From Fabrea salina (taxonomy: Eukaryota; Ciliophora; Heterotrichea; Heterotrichida; Fabreidae), in the NCBI GenBank assembly GCA_022984795.1, contig JALIHJ010000037.1, positions 1 to 64,000 of the forward strand: a stretch of 64,000 nucleotides of DNA, read 5' to 3'. The translations under genes were made by a program, and so were the position numbers. Numbering within the stretch: the stretch's first letter is position 1; every line of letters begins with the position of its first letter. The notes below the pieces were generated by a model that was not told the DNA's origin, did not search any database, and worked only from the letters and a program-made list of their open reading frames with translations. Positions 8,348-19,200 of the stretch are shown here, one piece after another.

Positions 8348-9808
8348 ATGTCAGTTTCGGATCCCCAACTGGAATTTTTCCAAAACGTCACACAAACGAA
8401 GAAGTGGAAGGCAGGCTCAATTTCACTTTTTTGGACAGAAAAGGTGCTGATGTGCATTACTGGACTGGAAGTGTTTGGGCTTTCCATTATGTGCTTTTAT
8501 GACCTTTGGCCAGTTCAGTGGATAGAAAATTCAAAGTTTGCTTTGCTTTGGAGTCCAAACCCACTGCAAGGTTTTGTCCATTCAGGCTTTTGGCTTTTAA
8601 CTGCAGGTTTGATGGTGTGTATATACTTAAGTTGCTTGCGCAAAAGGCGGTACAAACTCGAGTACTACTTCTGGCTCCTAGTTGAAGTTTTGTACTTGCC
8701 TGTTGCAGTGGGAGTCACAAGTAACTCTGAAGAGGAGTCTTGGGGGTTGATGTGGGTTGTTTGGGGATGGTTAGTAGGGAGTTTGTTCTTGGTAGGAAGT
8801 CCTGGTTTTGTGTTTGCCCAGGTCTACCAGTCGTGCTTTGCACAGAATTCCCAAGACCACGAAACTTTGGTTTCGCTTAGAGAAATGGAGTGGGTTTTTA
8901 GGATTTCAGACACTTGGATGCGTGAACAAGTTTATTTGTACAGTTCTTTCCGCAGAAACTCTTTGAAGGTCTTCCACAAAGGAGTATTTCAAGTTTACTT
9001 GTGCTGTTTAGCAGTGACTTACAACTGGTTGCATGAGAGTGTAGAATTTATGTCTTGGGTTTTGTTGTTGTTGACTCTTTCGTTCAACTTTTACGTTACT
9101 TTGTTTCCTGTGTATAGGTGCCACTCCTCTAACTTTTTGTACATAGTTTTGCACTGGGGAGTATTCACTAACTTTTTGTTGGGTTTTTTGAAGGCAATAG
9201 ACTACAAGTCACACTCACTTGTAGACAAGAACTTAAGCACCCTACTAGTTGTAGTAAACAGCAGTGTGGGAGCACTTGTAGGGTGTTTGGTGGTGGTTTA
9301 TCTCAGCTTAAAACTTAAGTGGCCTGTAAACGACTGGACTGTCCAGAACCTAGCTTGTGGGTGCCAGTTTTTGCTTTCGGACATCAGGAACGGCCAGGTA
9401 ATGATTAGGAAACTTGAAAGCATGAGTAGCTACAAATTTGTGAAACCTGAAGCAGTTTCTGGAATGAAAACGATTATGATTCAGAACTTTAAGTTACTAG
9501 AAAAGGAAAACCACCCCCTTAAGTACACAGTGAGTGAACAAATCTACCACTTACAAGCACTGGAAAGGGAAGTAAGAGAGAACACCCTTTTGCCGTGTGC
9601 TAGTTTGGAAAAGAACATCAATGTTTTAGTCCAAGTAGTAACTAGAAGGTTCAGGGAACAAATCTTGATGAGTCCCCTTAAGAAAAGAATCCTTTTGAAG
9701 CTCCTAGCCCTCAAAGTGTTTTTGGGCAACAAAAAACTTGAACCCCCTGAAGTGCAAGTAGAGGCTTTTTCTAAGAAACTTAGTTCATTAAACTTTATTA
9801 ACATTTAG
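8348..9808 (+). CDS. Polytopic membrane protein of unknown function, 486 aa
   Basis: I do not recognise the family. The first about 330 residues contain roughly eight to nine hydrophobic segments, for example MCITGLEVFGLSIMCFYDLW, WGLMWVVWGWLVGSLFLVG, FMSWVLLLLTLSFNFYVTLF and LLVVVNSSVGALVGCLVVVYL. The remaining about 150 residues are hydrophilic and helical, with basic patches, and probably cytosolic. No signal peptide is evident and no transporter or channel motif stands out. The last 21 bp overlap the 3' end of the convergent VAC14 gene. Confidence 0.75.
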   Translation: MSVSDPQLEFFQNVTQTKKWKAGSISLFWTEKVLMCITGLEVFGLSIMCFYDLWPVQWIENSKFALLWSPNPLQGFVHSGFWLLTAGLMVCIYLSCLRKRRYKLEYYFWLLVEVLYLPVAVGVTSNSEEESWGLMWVVWGWLVGSLFLVGSPGFVFAQVYQSCFAQNSQDHETLVSLREMEWVFRISDTWMREQVYLYSSFRRNSLKVFHKGVFQVYLCCLAVTYNWLHESVEFMSWVLLLLTLSFNFYVTLFPVYRCHSSNFLYIVLHWGVFTNFLLGFLKAIDYKSHSLVDKNLSTLLVVVNSSVGALVGCLVVVYLSLKLKWPVNDWTVQNLACGCQFLLSDIRNGQVMIRKLESMSSYKFVKPEAVSGMKTIMIQNFKLLEKENHPLKYTVSEQIYHLQALEREVRENTLLPCASLEKNINVLVQVVTRRFREQILMSPLKKRILLKLLALKVFLGNKKLEPPEVQVEAFSKKLSSLNFINI

Positions 9809-11875
9809 AAGAAAATTAGTCATGTTTTTATACCTTTCAGGAGGTAAGTTGACTTCAATAAATCGGCTAATTAACTCTTCGTACCTGAGCATGTGCATTC
9901 TAGTTAGTTGGTTCTCGTTTTGCTGAGGAAAGTTCTTGTAAAGAGTAGATATGTCTTTCAAACGCAACTTAAGGACCTGGTAAGCCCTTGAAGCCGGCAA
10001 AAACATTAAGATTGCGTAAAGAGAACGTAGCAAGTAAGGGTGTCTGTGCTGTTCAAGCATTTGCAGTCTGAGATGTACAAATATAGGAGAATCTAGAAGG
10101 TCAACAAGGCGTGCCAGTTGCTTCATAAGTTCTATAGTAATTTTGCAGCGAGAAAGAATGTGGAGTGACTCGTATGCAAGTTTAAAAGCCTGGGTTAAGT
10201 AACTCAGTGTCAAGGCAGCTCCAGCGTTGGACGACCAAGCTTTGAAAGTTGACTCAAAGAACTCAATAGCTTCTTGGTCTTGGTTTTCCAAACAGTACTT
10301 AAGTCTTTCCCTAAGTTCTTCAAATCCAGAGTCCGTGAAGAGCAAGCCACTCAAAACGTCTATTAACCTACTGCAAAAGTCCTTGTTCCGTTCTTCGTAA
10401 AGCAACTGAGAAAAGTTCTGTAACAAGGTTTTATGACCTAGTTCCTGGGCAAAGGTCTGGACTATAACTACTCCTTTGTCCTCTAGCACTTCTTTCTGCT
10501 CAAAAAACAAGTCAACAACGTTTCTGAGTACTTTTTGGAGTTGGTTTTTGTACTTGGCAATCAAGCAAATGGCCTTAAGGGCTTGGTGCATAACTGAGTC
10601 TTCAGGGTCGTTGAGTCTGGTTATTAAACTGCTTAGTAAGTCATCTAGCGAGAGTTCTATAGACTCTGGAGAAAAGGTTTGCAGAGTATTGACCCACTCA
10701 ATAACAGCTGCCCTTGTGGTTTTGCTTTTGTGGTTGACGTTGGACATAAGTACTTCAATTAAAGTCGTTGAGTCAAACGAAGAGTCAGTTTCCGTCATAA
10801 GAATAACTAGGTTTATCAAGCGTTCGTCGCACTTTTCAGCAATTGAAGATATTGAAGTTTCTGGGTCAGACAAGCAGTGGAAAACAGCTTTTAAGCACTG
10901 GTCGAAGTGATGCGACATGTAAATGCCTCCTGACTCAAGCAACTGATGGATCCACGAACAAGCTTCTTTTCTAACGAATTTGTTTTCGTTGCGCGTAAGT
11001 TTGCTCAGAGCTTCTTCTATAGAGCCTAGGTCGATGTCTTCACTTTCAATGTTGTCTTTGATTTCAGTGAGGATTTCTCCCAAGAACTTAGAAACAGTCA
11101 ACTTGACTGACTTCTTCTGACTTTTGAGCATCATAAAGAGACCAGTGATTATTTTGGGGAAGTAGTACAGAATGTCGAAGTCTGGTATGGAGTCCAACAC
11201 CATGATCCAAGAAACTAACAAAAACTGGACGTTTGTGTTGCCTGCTCCAGTGAGCATTTCCTTCAAAAGGTCCATGTACTGGTCTGAGTCGAAGTATCTA
11301 GAGTCAGCTTCACACTCCACCAACACTGTTTTTAAAAGGTTGTCGAACTTGCCTGCAGCCTTTTTGACTTCAACGTCCACGTCAGCAAACAAGTCTATGA
11401 GGGAGCGAAATATGTCAGGAAAAGCAGGAAGCACGTGATGTCTTGAGACCTTAACTATGTTGTAAAGAGTTTCGATGGCGTAGTAACGCACTTTGCTGGT
11501 GTAGTCCCTGCAGCAGGCCAGCACTGGACGCATCAAGTCAGGAATGAACTTGGGTCCTTCAGGGTTTTCCATGATGGACGAAGCAATTGCTGAGTAAGCC
11601 ATGAGTCCTGCTTTTCTGTTGAGGTCGTTGATTGAGTCTAAGTACTCCCCTTTGAAGAACTCAATAGCTGACTTGACTGAGTCTAAACCATGCTTTTCTA
11701 TCAGGTGCTTCATTGAGTCTTGCAGTTCAACTCCGGCTTGTTTCCTTCTTTCGTAGTTTTTATCTATGAGTTGTTTCAGCAAGTGACTAGGGATCTCTTT
11801 CTTTATGGGGAACTTTTGTTGTTTGGAGTAAGTCAGTCTGTAAGAACTTTCATTAGTTTCTAGCACTGATTCCAT
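9788..11875 (-). CDS. VAC14: VAC14-like PIKfyve/Fab1 complex scaffold
   Basis: The product has 695 residues of HEAT-like helical repeats. The N-terminal part contains the most conserved VAC14 stretch, with KVRYYAIETLYNIVKVSRHH and VLPAFPDIFRSLIDLFADVD, followed by LLVSWIMVLDSIPDFDILYYF and an ILTEIKDN segment. The C-terminal part (SYLTQAFKLAYESL and LLRSLYAILMFLPAS) matches the region that contacts Fab1 and Fig4. VAC14 holds the PI3P 5-kinase and the Fig4 phosphatase together on endolysosomes and contractile-vacuole-type membranes, controlling PI(3,5)P2. Typical VAC14 proteins are 780-880 residues, so this one is compact. It overlaps the upstream membrane-protein gene tail to tail by 21 bp. 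Confidence 0.9.
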   Translation of the reverse strand: MESVLETNESSYRLTYSKQQKFPIKKEIPSHLLKQLIDKNYERRKQAGVELQDSMKHLIEKHGLDSVKSAIEFFKGEYLDSINDLNRKAGLMAYSAIASSIMENPEGPKFIPDLMRPVLACCRDYTSKVRYYAIETLYNIVKVSRHHVLPAFPDIFRSLIDLFADVDVEVKKAAGKFDNLLKTVLVECEADSRYFDSDQYMDLLKEMLTGAGNTNVQFLLVSWIMVLDSIPDFDILYYFPKIITGLFMMLKSQKKSVKLTVSKFLGEILTEIKDNIESEDIDLGSIEEALSKLTRNENKFVRKEACSWIHQLLESGGIYMSHHFDQCLKAVFHCLSDPETSISSIAEKCDERLINLVILMTETDSSFDSTTLIEVLMSNVNHKSKTTRAAVIEWVNTLQTFSPESIELSLDDLLSSLITRLNDPEDSVMHQALKAICLIAKYKNQLQKVLRNVVDLFFEQKEVLEDKGVVIVQTFAQELGHKTLLQNFSQLLYEERNKDFCSRLIDVLSGLLFTDSGFEELRERLKYCLENQDQEAIEFFESTFKAWSSNAGAALTLSYLTQAFKLAYESLHILSRCKITIELMKQLARLVDLLDSPIFVHLRLQMLEQHRHPYLLRSLYAILMFLPASRAYQVLKLRLKDISTLYKNFPQQNENQLTRMHMLRYEELISRFIEVNLPPERYKNMTNFLLNVNKV

Positions 11876-11930
11876 TCGCTATAAATTCATCCATAATAAC
11901 AGTTCTCAAGACTAGCTGCTTAATACTAAA

Positions 11931-12374
11931 ATGGGAAACAAACAAGCAACCCAAGAACAAGTAGTTCAAGTCAGCAAAGGACACAAACAAGTTGAAAACC
12001 CTGTTTTGGAAGTATACTCCAGCATTAAGTTAGTACTGGGTAATTAGGACAAACCACTACTTTCAAGGTTCATTCCTCTCTCGAAAGACCTAGACACTCT
12101 TTGGTCCAAACTCCACGAAAAACACAGTTCCAGAGTATCTTGCATTTGCCAAAAACAAGAAAGTATTTTCAAAAAGGTCAAAGAAACAGAAAGGCAAGTC
12201 AAGAAAAACATCACTCCAGGAATGATGGGGAGCATCGCTATTCTGCAGTCAGGCAAGCAAAGTGTCCAGGTCGAAGAAGACTTCAGGAGCCTTAGTTCTT
12301 CTGTAGACACTCTCAAGCAAGAAGTTCTCTTGCTGACCCAGAAGCTCCAAAACATTGAGAACTCTTTAGAGTAG
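11931..12374 (+). CDS. BORCS5/myrlysin-like protein (one 15-nt intron)
   Basis: Removing a 15-nt intron at 12033-12047 gives a 142-residue protein. It begins MGNKQ, a good N-myristoylation site, and continues with VVQVSKGHKQV and a proline-containing PLLSRFIPL segment that resembles the corresponding VVVAQGSQ and PLL region of BORCS5. The rest is predicted coiled coil with a loop around the second third. BORCS5 is the myristoylated subunit of BORC, which anchors the complex on lysosomes and recruits Arl8 and kinesin. The similarity is short and judged by eye, so the family call is moderate; the gene model itself is well supported, because both exons stay open only when the intron is removed. 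BLOC1S1, another BORC subunit, lies at 31853-32212. Confidence 0.6.
12033..12047 (+). other. 15-nt spliceosomal intron in the BORCS5-like gene
   Basis: GTACTGGGTAATTAG lies between codons (phase 0, after codon 34) and holds an in-frame TAG if retained. It has GTA at the start, A at position 10 and TTAG at the end. Confidence 0.85.
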
Positions 12375-12391
12375 TTAATATATTCGTTAGT

Positions 12392-13237
12392 ATGGAAGGA
12401 ACGAGGAGAGACCTGAACGAAAAACTAGAACAGATACTATTCAGAAACGCAAAAAAGAAACACGGAGGCGAAAAAATCCCCTCTGAGGCTTGGTTCTTCC
12501 AGTCTGAAAACCAGAAAGTGCGGGAGTACCTTACACAAGCACTCAACCAAACCAGAGGAAAACACAAGTTGTTTGCTAGCAAGGTTGCCCAACTCGTAGT
12601 CACTCAGTACGAAGAAAAAATCAACCTCATGGCCTTGGAAGCCTCCAATCTTTCTGAAAACGTCGAAATCAGACAAACCTTAAATGACTTGTCCAAAGTA
12701 AAAGACGACACTCCAACCATAGCTAACTTGAAAGTGCTTAAGTCCCAAAGCAACAAAGGACCCGTTACTGTTGAAATAAAAACTCATGAGGGCATAAAAC
12801 TACTAGAGGAAGGAGACTCTGTTAGTTTGGAAGTTGATTACAAAGGCCAAGCAGAACTGGTTCTCAAATCTTACTACGAAAGCTCTGCTGATTTGCTAGG
12901 AGTCGAAAACCTTTACTACGGCTCAGCTTTAGAAGATATTCACTACTTGAGTGCTGTCAAAAGAAGCAAATTCGAAACTAAAATTACAAGACAAAAAGGA
13001 ACTTACTCACTAATAGTAGACCTGGCTTTAAGCCTTTCTAAAAAAGACAAAGAAGAACTACTACTCACCCACTTAAACCAAAGTGAGATCAAAAGGAACG
13101 AAGCCAAAGACTTTGAGGTCTTCTACGAAGAGTTACTCAAAGCACTGTGCATTGTTGAAGAAGACGGACTCTTCTATTCCACCATTCAGCAAGACGAAAA
13201 ATCTAGCAGAATGTGCGAAAGTTGTAACTTGTTATAA
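12392..13237 (+). CDS. Hypothetical protein, 281 aa, with CaaX-like end
   Basis: I do not recognise a family. The N-terminal about 110 residues look helical and charged. The middle (120-220) alternates short beta-like segments (VTVEIKTHEGIKLL, SVSLEVDYKGQAELVL, TYSLIVDLALSL). The C-terminus ends in CESCNLL; the last four residues fit a CaaX box with Leu last, the type often geranylgeranylated. That suggests a membrane-attached cytosolic protein, but the motif is short. No transmembrane helix or signal peptide is present. The gene starts 17 bp after the BORCS5-like gene on the same strand and ends 30 bp before the giant surface protein. Confidence 0.7.
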   Translation: MEGTRRDLNEKLEQILFRNAKKKHGGEKIPSEAWFFQSENQKVREYLTQALNQTRGKHKLFASKVAQLVVTQYEEKINLMALEASNLSENVEIRQTLNDLSKVKDDTPTIANLKVLKSQSNKGPVTVEIKTHEGIKLLEEGDSVSLEVDYKGQAELVLKSYYESSADLLGVENLYYGSALEDIHYLSAVKRSKFETKITRQKGTYSLIVDLALSLSKKDKEELLLTHLNQSEIKRNEAKDFEVFYEELLKALCIVEEDGLFYSTIQQDEKSSRMCESCNLL

Positions 13238-13267
13238 CTAAAGCATTCAATGTAGCAAATAATAATC

Positions 13268-16200
13268 ATGAAACTAGTCGTCACTTTTACTACTATTGTT
13301 TGTTGTGCTTACCAAGTTTTTGGGGCCATTGAGATCTACCCTTCTTACAAATGTGTGCCTTTTGATGGGAGTTCTTTGGACTCCTTGGGGATTCCTGAGT
13401 CTGAGTCTTGGACTATCAGTTTTTACTACTACGTCACTGGCCCTGGAGATTTGCTTGTTTTTTCTGGAGAAAGCATCCTTTCTGTTTCAACTACTACTTT
13501 GACTTGGTCAGGTGTTAGTCTTAGTGTACAAACACCTTCTAGTCAGTGGGTGTTGGTTCTAGCCCAGGCGTCTAGAAGTGGACTTATGAGGTTTGGAGTT
13601 TACACTGAACAAGACTCCCAGCTCCAAGAAACACAGGCTCCTGACGCTTTGATTAGCAATACAACAACTTTGACTCTAGGCACTCAGCAAGGGTGCTTGC
13701 ACAGCTTGAAATTCATGGACGAGTACTTAAGCGACTTGGAGGCACTGAGTGTTTCTGGACACTTCTCTACTTTGTCAGGAGTTACTTCAAAGTTTGCTTT
13801 GAGGTTCGGGGGCTTTGGGAACTACTCTGTTTCAGAAACAGTGACTGGAGTTAATGGAAATCCTTTTTTGTTGCAAAGTGATTTAACTGAGGGGTCCAAT
13901 GAATTAAGAGTAACTACAGAAACCACCACTGGAACTTTCCAGGTGGAAGCTGGCCAGTATGAAACTATAAGTGTGCAGAGTGAAGTCAGTGCTTACAGCT
14001 TAGCAGATTCTGAGTTTGTGCACCCTTTAAACAACTCTTTGGTGGTCTGCAAGCCTGAGTACCTCCAGGTGGTTGGTGAGCAAGTTAAGTTGCCTCACTC
14101 CACTAACTACTGGGACTACCGCTCCAGAGTGGTGCTGAGACAGTTCCAAGACCTTTTCAAAAACTCCTACAAAGACACTGAGTTCCAGTACCTCCAGACA
14201 GGGATTCCCCTTAACTTGCTCAAAGCAGTTCCCGGCAAGCCCTACACTGCACAACTTAGTTTTGCTTACAAAGACCTTAGTTACCAACTGGACTACCTCA
14301 GCCCTGACAACCAAGGCTACCAAGTAATGGTGTCTAGTCCTAGTTCTACTCCGACTAACCACTACCTGACCTTGAACGGGGTGGAGTTTGCTTACGAAGT
14401 AAACTTGGAACTGGTTACTGAAGACTCTTCTTTGGCAATGCAGCAACTCACTCCTGACTCTCTGGCTTGGAGATCTGTCGGAACCTGGAGTCTGGGTGTG
14501 GAGAACAGCATATTTGGCGAACTAGAAGCACATTCTTTCGAAGTGGACTCAGCCACAAGCCTAAAAGACTTTACTGGGGAGATGTTTGTGAACCAAACCA
14601 CCTTAGTTTGGGCTCCCAAAACTTCGCAAAGTGTTTCGGTAAGTTTAAGTGCGCAGAACCCAGCAGGTCAGTTGTGCACTCAAGAAGTGGTTTTGAAAAG
14701 TTCAAGGCCTCCTAAGGTTGAAGACATTCCCTTGCTTGCTCTTTGGAGTGGCTGCAGTGTTACTTACTTAGTTGAGGCTTCCGACGCAGACGGCGACACT
14801 CTAAGTTTCCACTCAGCAAACATCACCCACTCAAATCTTTTGGAAGTCTCGAGTCCAGGAACTGGAGAAGTCCAAGTCACTGACGACAAAGGGTTCAGTT
14901 CATCAGTAACTTTTACTGTGGAACACAGAAACAAGCCCCAGTACTCTCCAGTGGAGTTTAGCTGTATGAAGAACAGAGTGTGTTTTAAGAGCGTTTCGGG
15001 TGCTTTGAGTATGCTTGGGAGTGATAAGTTCTCAGGAAGTGACTTGTTTTTGAAAGAAGAAGTTATGTACCACTTAGCTAGCACTGGCCAGTACAACTCT
15101 AGTTTTTCAGTTACTTCTGAGTTTGGGTGTTCTGAAGAGTTCCATCAAGAAGTAGTGGCTCATGAACCCATACAAGTTAAAGTCCCAAGCAAAGTACTGA
15201 CAAAAAGCCAAACTCTAACTATCCAAACCAGTTTGAATTCGCTAGAAGGGGCTTCTGTGTCCTTAACACCTGGTATGGGAGTTTCGGAAAGTGAGTTGCA
15301 GGGACCTTTCCTGGACAAGACCCTTTACTTCCTTGAAGTGAACTCAAACTACTCAAAGGGCTACGCTCACTTCTGGACTGAAGTTCACAACTTGGAGCTC
15401 AGGAGCTTGACTGAGCAAGAAGCAAAAGTAGTAGAAGGTGATTCTTGGGAAGTTGACTTGCAAGCCTGCACTCCTGGAATGTGCTGGTATAATGTTTCTT
15501 CAACTGTGCAGTTAACTGGAACTGTGCACTTTGAGTCAGTAACTCAAGACTTTGAGTTCAGCGTTCAAGCCACTGACATTTACAACAACTCAGTTAGCAA
15601 CAACTACACAGTCCAAGTCATTCAAAGACCTTTAATTCAGTACGTTGAGCCTATTCACTTTGAAGTTTTTGAACATGAAAAGCTAACACTCTCTTTCCAA
15701 GTGCTTAACTACCAAGAAGCAGAAGTAACCGTGCTTCCTGAAAACACTTTTTCGGTCACTAACCATAACAATGGAACCTACAGCATACAAAAAACCTTTA
15801 CTTACTCTGAAAACAAGGACTTCTGCATTGAAGCTAGCAACAAACTCAAACAGAGCGTTAAAGACACCTTTGAGTTCACTGTTAAGGTGCTGAAAAAGGT
15901 GCCTTACGAGTTCAGAACTGAGCTGCTCCAAAAAGACTCTGAATGCACCAAGCACCAAGAATGGAGTTTGGACCTAAGCAAATGTAAGTGCTACTTAGAC
16001 TTTTACGGGTTCGGACTAGAACCAACAGAACTCAACTTAGTGTCAGGAAGTGGGTCTTTTGACTCACAAACCAGCACCTACAAAGTAAGCACTGCATCTG
16101 AAACTTTTGAGTTACAGGCTTGCTTTTCAGGGCTAGTTTGTGAGTCAGAGACTTACTTGCTGAACTGCTGTGAGTCGCTTTCAGTTAACTTAGAAGACCT

Positions 16201-19200
16201 GGAACTTTACTACGGCGAACTCTTCACATTTAGTTTAGAAGTTAGTCCAGGTCCTTCAGAACTCTCAGAACTCTGGCTTGAAGACGCTCCTTCTGGAATG
16301 GTGATTAAAAACAACCAACTTACCTGGCGGCCTTTGGAAGCTTTCGACTCCAGCGTGACTCTGCACTTTGCTCGCAAAGACTGTGTTTGGAAAAAGCACT
16401 CCAAGTCTTTCAGAGTCTCAGTAGTGAGTGACTTTGTTCCTCAGCTAAACAAAACCCTTATTTCGAGTTCCTACACTCAGTGCTTATTGACCCAAGCCAA
16501 TGCAACCAATCACTGCGAGCTCAGCAACTTCAAAGAGATTCTAGGCGTTCCAGAGAACTTAAACTTTTCTTTGCTGACTCAAGACTCCAACGTCGAAATC
16601 AAGAACTCAAGTATAGTTTGGAACAGAGACTCCCAAGAAGTGTCCTCCGAAATAGTAGTGGTTGTCTCAAGTGGCCAAGGAGCTAACTTTTCAGAGCCTT
16701 TCTTTTTCTACGTCAACTTCATACCTGAAGTCCAAGAACTGAGTCCTGCAAACTATATCGCTTACGTGGGGGGCTACTGGTGCAGGTACCTGAAAATCAA
16801 CGACGGAAACTTAAGTTACCCAGAGTCTCTTCCGGAAGAAAACATTCAAGTCTCCAACAACAACTCAGAAAGCATTAGTTTGCACAAAGGAGTGCTTGAA
16901 ATGGTTCCTCAGACTGAAGGCACTCTAGAACTCCAGGTTTGCTACACCGACCAAGCAAAGGTGCCTTTTAAAGTCTGCAGAAACTTTTCTATAGACGTCC
17001 AAAAGACTGACCCTCCCTCTTGTGACTTCACTGAAGTGCTTAACCAAGTGCGTTACGTGAATACCAACTACTTCGTTGACCTGGAAAGTTACTGCAGTCC
17101 AGACTTAGTAGTAGAACCCCCCAAGTTTAAGTATCCAAGTCTCTGGTAACTCCAGAGAACTCAGTGAGTACCCTGTCACACTCAGAGACACTTCTACTTT
17201 GATCAACACTACCCAAACTCTAACTTTAGTTGCTCAGCCCGAACTCTGCATTAACTTAAGCAACTCTGACTTAAAATTTGGAGTTGCTTTCAGAACTAGA
17301 GTGGTGGTGTGCGAGAACTTCTACATTGAAGAACTGAACTTTGAAGTAGTGAGTACCAAGAACCTAAGCGTTGAGACTGGCTTCGGAATCATTGATTGGG
17401 AGTACCCTGACGACAACCTTGACTTAAACATCACTGTCAGTGTTTCTTCAAGTGTTTACAAACCTGACTCGAAGTCCTTCAACTTCAGCATAGAAGTAGA
17501 CAAATCTACAGGAAGACCTGAATTCACAGAAGTGCCAATAACAACTAGGAGCGGAACTGTTGGAGAAATCTGGGCACAGAACTTCAGCTGCAGTTCAGAA
17601 TTCGGAAGCACAACCCTTAGTGTAGACAACAGAGAAATGAACTGGGACGGACAACTACTAAGCTGGACTCCAACTGAAGAAAACAAGTCAAGTTCAATCA
17701 TAACTGTTAAGTGTGAGTTTGGGCTGAACAACCTTACTTTTGAGTACCAGTTCATTCTTGCCGACCCCCACAGTATCAATGACTCTCCTCTTTGCGTTAA
17801 CCAGACTATAGATTTCGTATCCGGAAATCATCAAATAGAACTTGAAGATATTGATTCGGACTTGGCTTCTTTAACCTTGGAATTTGAAAATTTTGAGGAA
17901 TTTCCAGAAATGGTTGTCTATAAATTTGGGTACATAGAATGGAATCCTGTACTTAAATTAAGCTCAAGTTACCTCAACTTAACAATAAATGACAAGAATA
18001 CTACTGTTTCTTGTCCAATTCGAGTGCAATATGACTACACCTGCGAATTATCAATGCGGGAAACTAATGCTCAAATTTGCGACAACAATTGCACGTATGA
18101 ATTGCCAATCGATTCAGATTGCAATGCTTTAGTATACTCAGAAAACTCGACTTACGGAAACTTGTTAGGTGGAAACTTGTTTGAGTGGAACCCTGTTCCT
18201 GAGTTGCCTTTTGAATATGTAGAGTTTAATGTGTCGCAGTTGAACCTAGAAATCCACAACACAGTGTTCTTTTGCCACGGAGTTGACTGCAGACTTTGGC
18301 CTTACATCAAAACTGTTAGGTACCTCTACAATGACTGCACACACCCAGACTGCAGTATTCGAATTCCAGAAGACAAAGCCTTTGTAGGAATTGAAGGTTT
18401 TAACTTCAGAGAAGACAACTTGAAGGTTTGGGTGGCCAACAAAGAGTGCAAAGAAGTTAGCCCAGTTAACTTAACCTACTTGACCTGCCAACTAAGTATC
18501 CCTGACCCCCAAGACACCTCACAAACCTTTGCTTACCTAAGAGTGGACAACAACTTTACTAAGCCAGTTGTGTTTAAAGCTGACTTCGACGAGTTAACTC
18601 CAATTCAAGTTGAAGCCCCAGCGTACTGTTCAGTACTTAGTGATGGAGTGGCCCAAGTTCCCCTTTACTCTGAAAGGTTCTTTGAAACCTGCACTTGCAG
18701 CTGTTCTCCTTTTTGCTCGTGTGAGTTTCACTACAAAAGCCAAAACTACTCAGAGTCCCACATCACCTTAAGTTCAAGCAAACAAGTGAGCATTGAACTT
18801 GACTGTTTAGGCCACAAGTCAAACGCCCTCAGTGTTTTTGTCAGCAAAGAACTCAGAGTCACTGACTTAAGTCCTTCTTCAGGACATAACCACGGAATGT
18901 ACTTAGTTACTGCTTCCATTAACTTTCCTGCAAATTACGAGCCTGAAAATGTGCTATTGAAACTAAACCAACTAGTTGTGAAGCCCAGACTCCAAGGAGC
19001 ACATGCTTCTTTTGTAATGCCTCCTTTTGAGGAGTCCTTAAGCACCCTCAAGGTAAGGGTTTCTATCAACAAAGGTTTGTCGTTTACAGAAGACCAGAAC
19101 TCCCAGAACTTCACTCTACAAGGACTCTGCAGTGACGGAGAATACATCCAGCAAGAAAAGTGTGAACTTTGCCCTGAAGGCTACAAATGCGAGCCAAACA

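Noticed and set aside
10476-10910. Plus-strand open frame of 144 codons opposite VAC14
   Set aside because: It lies fully inside the well-supported VAC14 coding sequence on the other strand, has a Ser-rich artefact-like composition and shows no family motif.
17146-17164. A 19-nt GT-AG intron to join the two frames of the giant gene
   Set aside because: It would fix the frame, but all four clear introns are exactly 15 nt, and this one has no A at position 10 and a CAG end.
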